Shown here in pieces: positions 27,864 to 28,432 of a DNA stretch of 28,432 nucleotides. Positions within the stretch are counted from its first letter, which is position 1. The number at the start of each line of letters is the position of its first letter. A model generated the notes under the pieces. That model was given only the letters and a program-made list of their open reading frames with translations, did not search any database and was not told where the DNA came from. The translations under genes and the position numbers were made by a program. Source of the stretch: a virus; the IMG/VR virus record IMGVR_UViG_3300031885_002887, positions 1 through 28,432 of that record; one strand, given 5' to 3'.

Positions 27864-28417
27864 GCCCCGCCGACAAAAGATGGCCCGACATCCAGTTCGC
27901 GATCCTTCGCGGCCGGCCCGCTGTCAATCGGCACCTTCGCCGCTTCGGCCAGTCCGTCGCGTACTACCGCGAGTTCCCCGGCTCAGCCACCTGGCAGGGC
28001 ATCTTCGCCGTCCGCAACGGCATATTCCGATGGTTCCTGGACGAATGCTCTTTTGCCAAAACACCCTGGCTGGTCATGCTCGATGACGATATCGTTCTGA
28101 CGGCCGAGAGCGAGCCCTTCCTGGTCAGCCAGGCCGACGTGACTGGCCCCCGCGTTGTCGGTGCATCAGACGGTCAGGAAGTCCACCCGCACACCCTTTC
28201 GGCCGCAGCCGTCAAGCTCTCTCGCGTAGCCGTCACGGCGCTGGGCGAGTGCTGGCAACCGCCGGCCGACGGCAGCTGTGGCTGTCCGGCCTTCTTCAAC
28301 GCCTGCGTCCGGGCCGGCCTGAAACCCGTCAAGGCCGGCGCCGTCGGCCACCGGGTCCCCGTGACCGTCTTTCCCGGCCCAGTCTTCGTCCTGGACGCCG
28401 ACGTGCGGGGGCTGTGA
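27860..28417 (+). CDS. Glycosyltransferase-A-like protein with DDD motif
   Basis: A 185-residue protein, overlapping the previous stop by 4 bases (ATGA). KTPWLVMLDDDIVLTAES (Asp75-Asp77) is the classic nucleotide-sugar/metal-binding strand of GT-A (GT2-type) glycosyltransferases; the upstream RNGIFRWFLDECSFA and downstream GPRVVGASDGQEVH/ FFNACVRAGLKPV fit such a fold. It is shorter than typical GT2 enzymes (about 230-300), so it may be a minimal domain. It could glycosylate a phage tail protein or host surface polymer. Substrate unknown. The 15 bases after it to the window end show no supported gene. Confidence 0.6.
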   Translation: MSPADKRWPDIQFAILRGRPAVNRHLRRFGQSVAYYREFPGSATWQGIFAVRNGIFRWFLDECSFAKTPWLVMLDDDIVLTAESEPFLVSQADVTGPRVVGASDGQEVHPHTLSAAAVKLSRVAVTALGECWQPPADGSCGCPAFFNACVRAGLKPVKAGAVGHRVPVTVFPGPVFVLDADVRGL

Positions 28418-28432
28418 CGCGTGGTCGGCCAC

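Noticed and set aside
1-28432. CRISPR array, rRNA, or insertion sequence with DDE transposase
   Set aside because: No regularly spaced direct repeats with unique spacers, no rRNA-like sequence and no DDE transposase-like protein seen in any frame.

Overview
The window reads as a GC-rich, tailed-phage (Caudoviricetes-type) prophage or phage-derived contig that has itself been invaded by a smaller mobile element. The mix of a HARE-HTH protein, small paired 'VYxAKV' proteins and a lambda-type portal next to a Mu-gpT-like capsid gene is one I associate with Planctomycetota-type genomes or MAGs. That host assignment is an inference from family memory, not something the sequence proves. The standard bacterial code fits, with TGA used as a stop, and ribosome binding sites are ordinary GGAG/AAGGAG types.

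Region by region: (1) 2-3488 is a Recombinase-in-Trio (RIT) element: three consecutive tyrosine recombinases on the minus strand, bounded by a perfect 10-bp inverted repeat and by mirror-image three-motif arrays at both ends. It has inserted into and truncated a phage Amidoligase_2-type gene (3471-3776). (2) 4005-5567 is a tight minus-strand operon of five small genes, one with a HARE-HTH (winged helix) domain, ending at two tandem hairpin terminators. (3) 5568-5700 is a divergent control region. From it the plus-strand late genes run: a small HTH protein (probably small terminase-like), a GpA-type large terminase and an NrdR-like zinc ribbon protein. (4) 8427-10151 is an inserted, antisense, visibly less GC-rich AIPR-family abortive infection gene, followed by a strong plus-strand terminator and a tRNA(CAT) gene with initiator-type features. 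(5) 10548-16609 holds the head genes: connector-like peptide, lambda-type portal, fused prohead protease/major capsid protein, DUF2190-like decoration protein and small head-completion candidates. (6) 16587-19603 encodes three consecutive proteins with signal peptides, which are unexpected inside a virion operon. (7) 19671-27863 holds the tail genes: tail tube, tail chaperone with an overlapping -1-frame partner (probable recoding), a lipoprotein, small membrane proteins (lysis candidates), an HK97 gp10-like protein, an antisense PD-(D/E)XK nuclease, tape measure and distal tail/fibre-type proteins. (8) 27860-28417 is a short protein with a glycosyltransferase-A-like DDD motif.

How it works together: the minus-strand operon looks like early/regulatory genes and the long plus-strand run like late packaging, head, tail and lysis functions. 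Two defence-type nuclease genes (AIPR and PGN_0703-like) sit antisense inside the late operon, as expected of prophage-expressed 'moron' genes that protect the lysogen. No phage integrase, replication module, repressor or endolysin is seen, so the prophage extends past at least one window edge. The only recombinases present belong to the RIT element, not to the phage.
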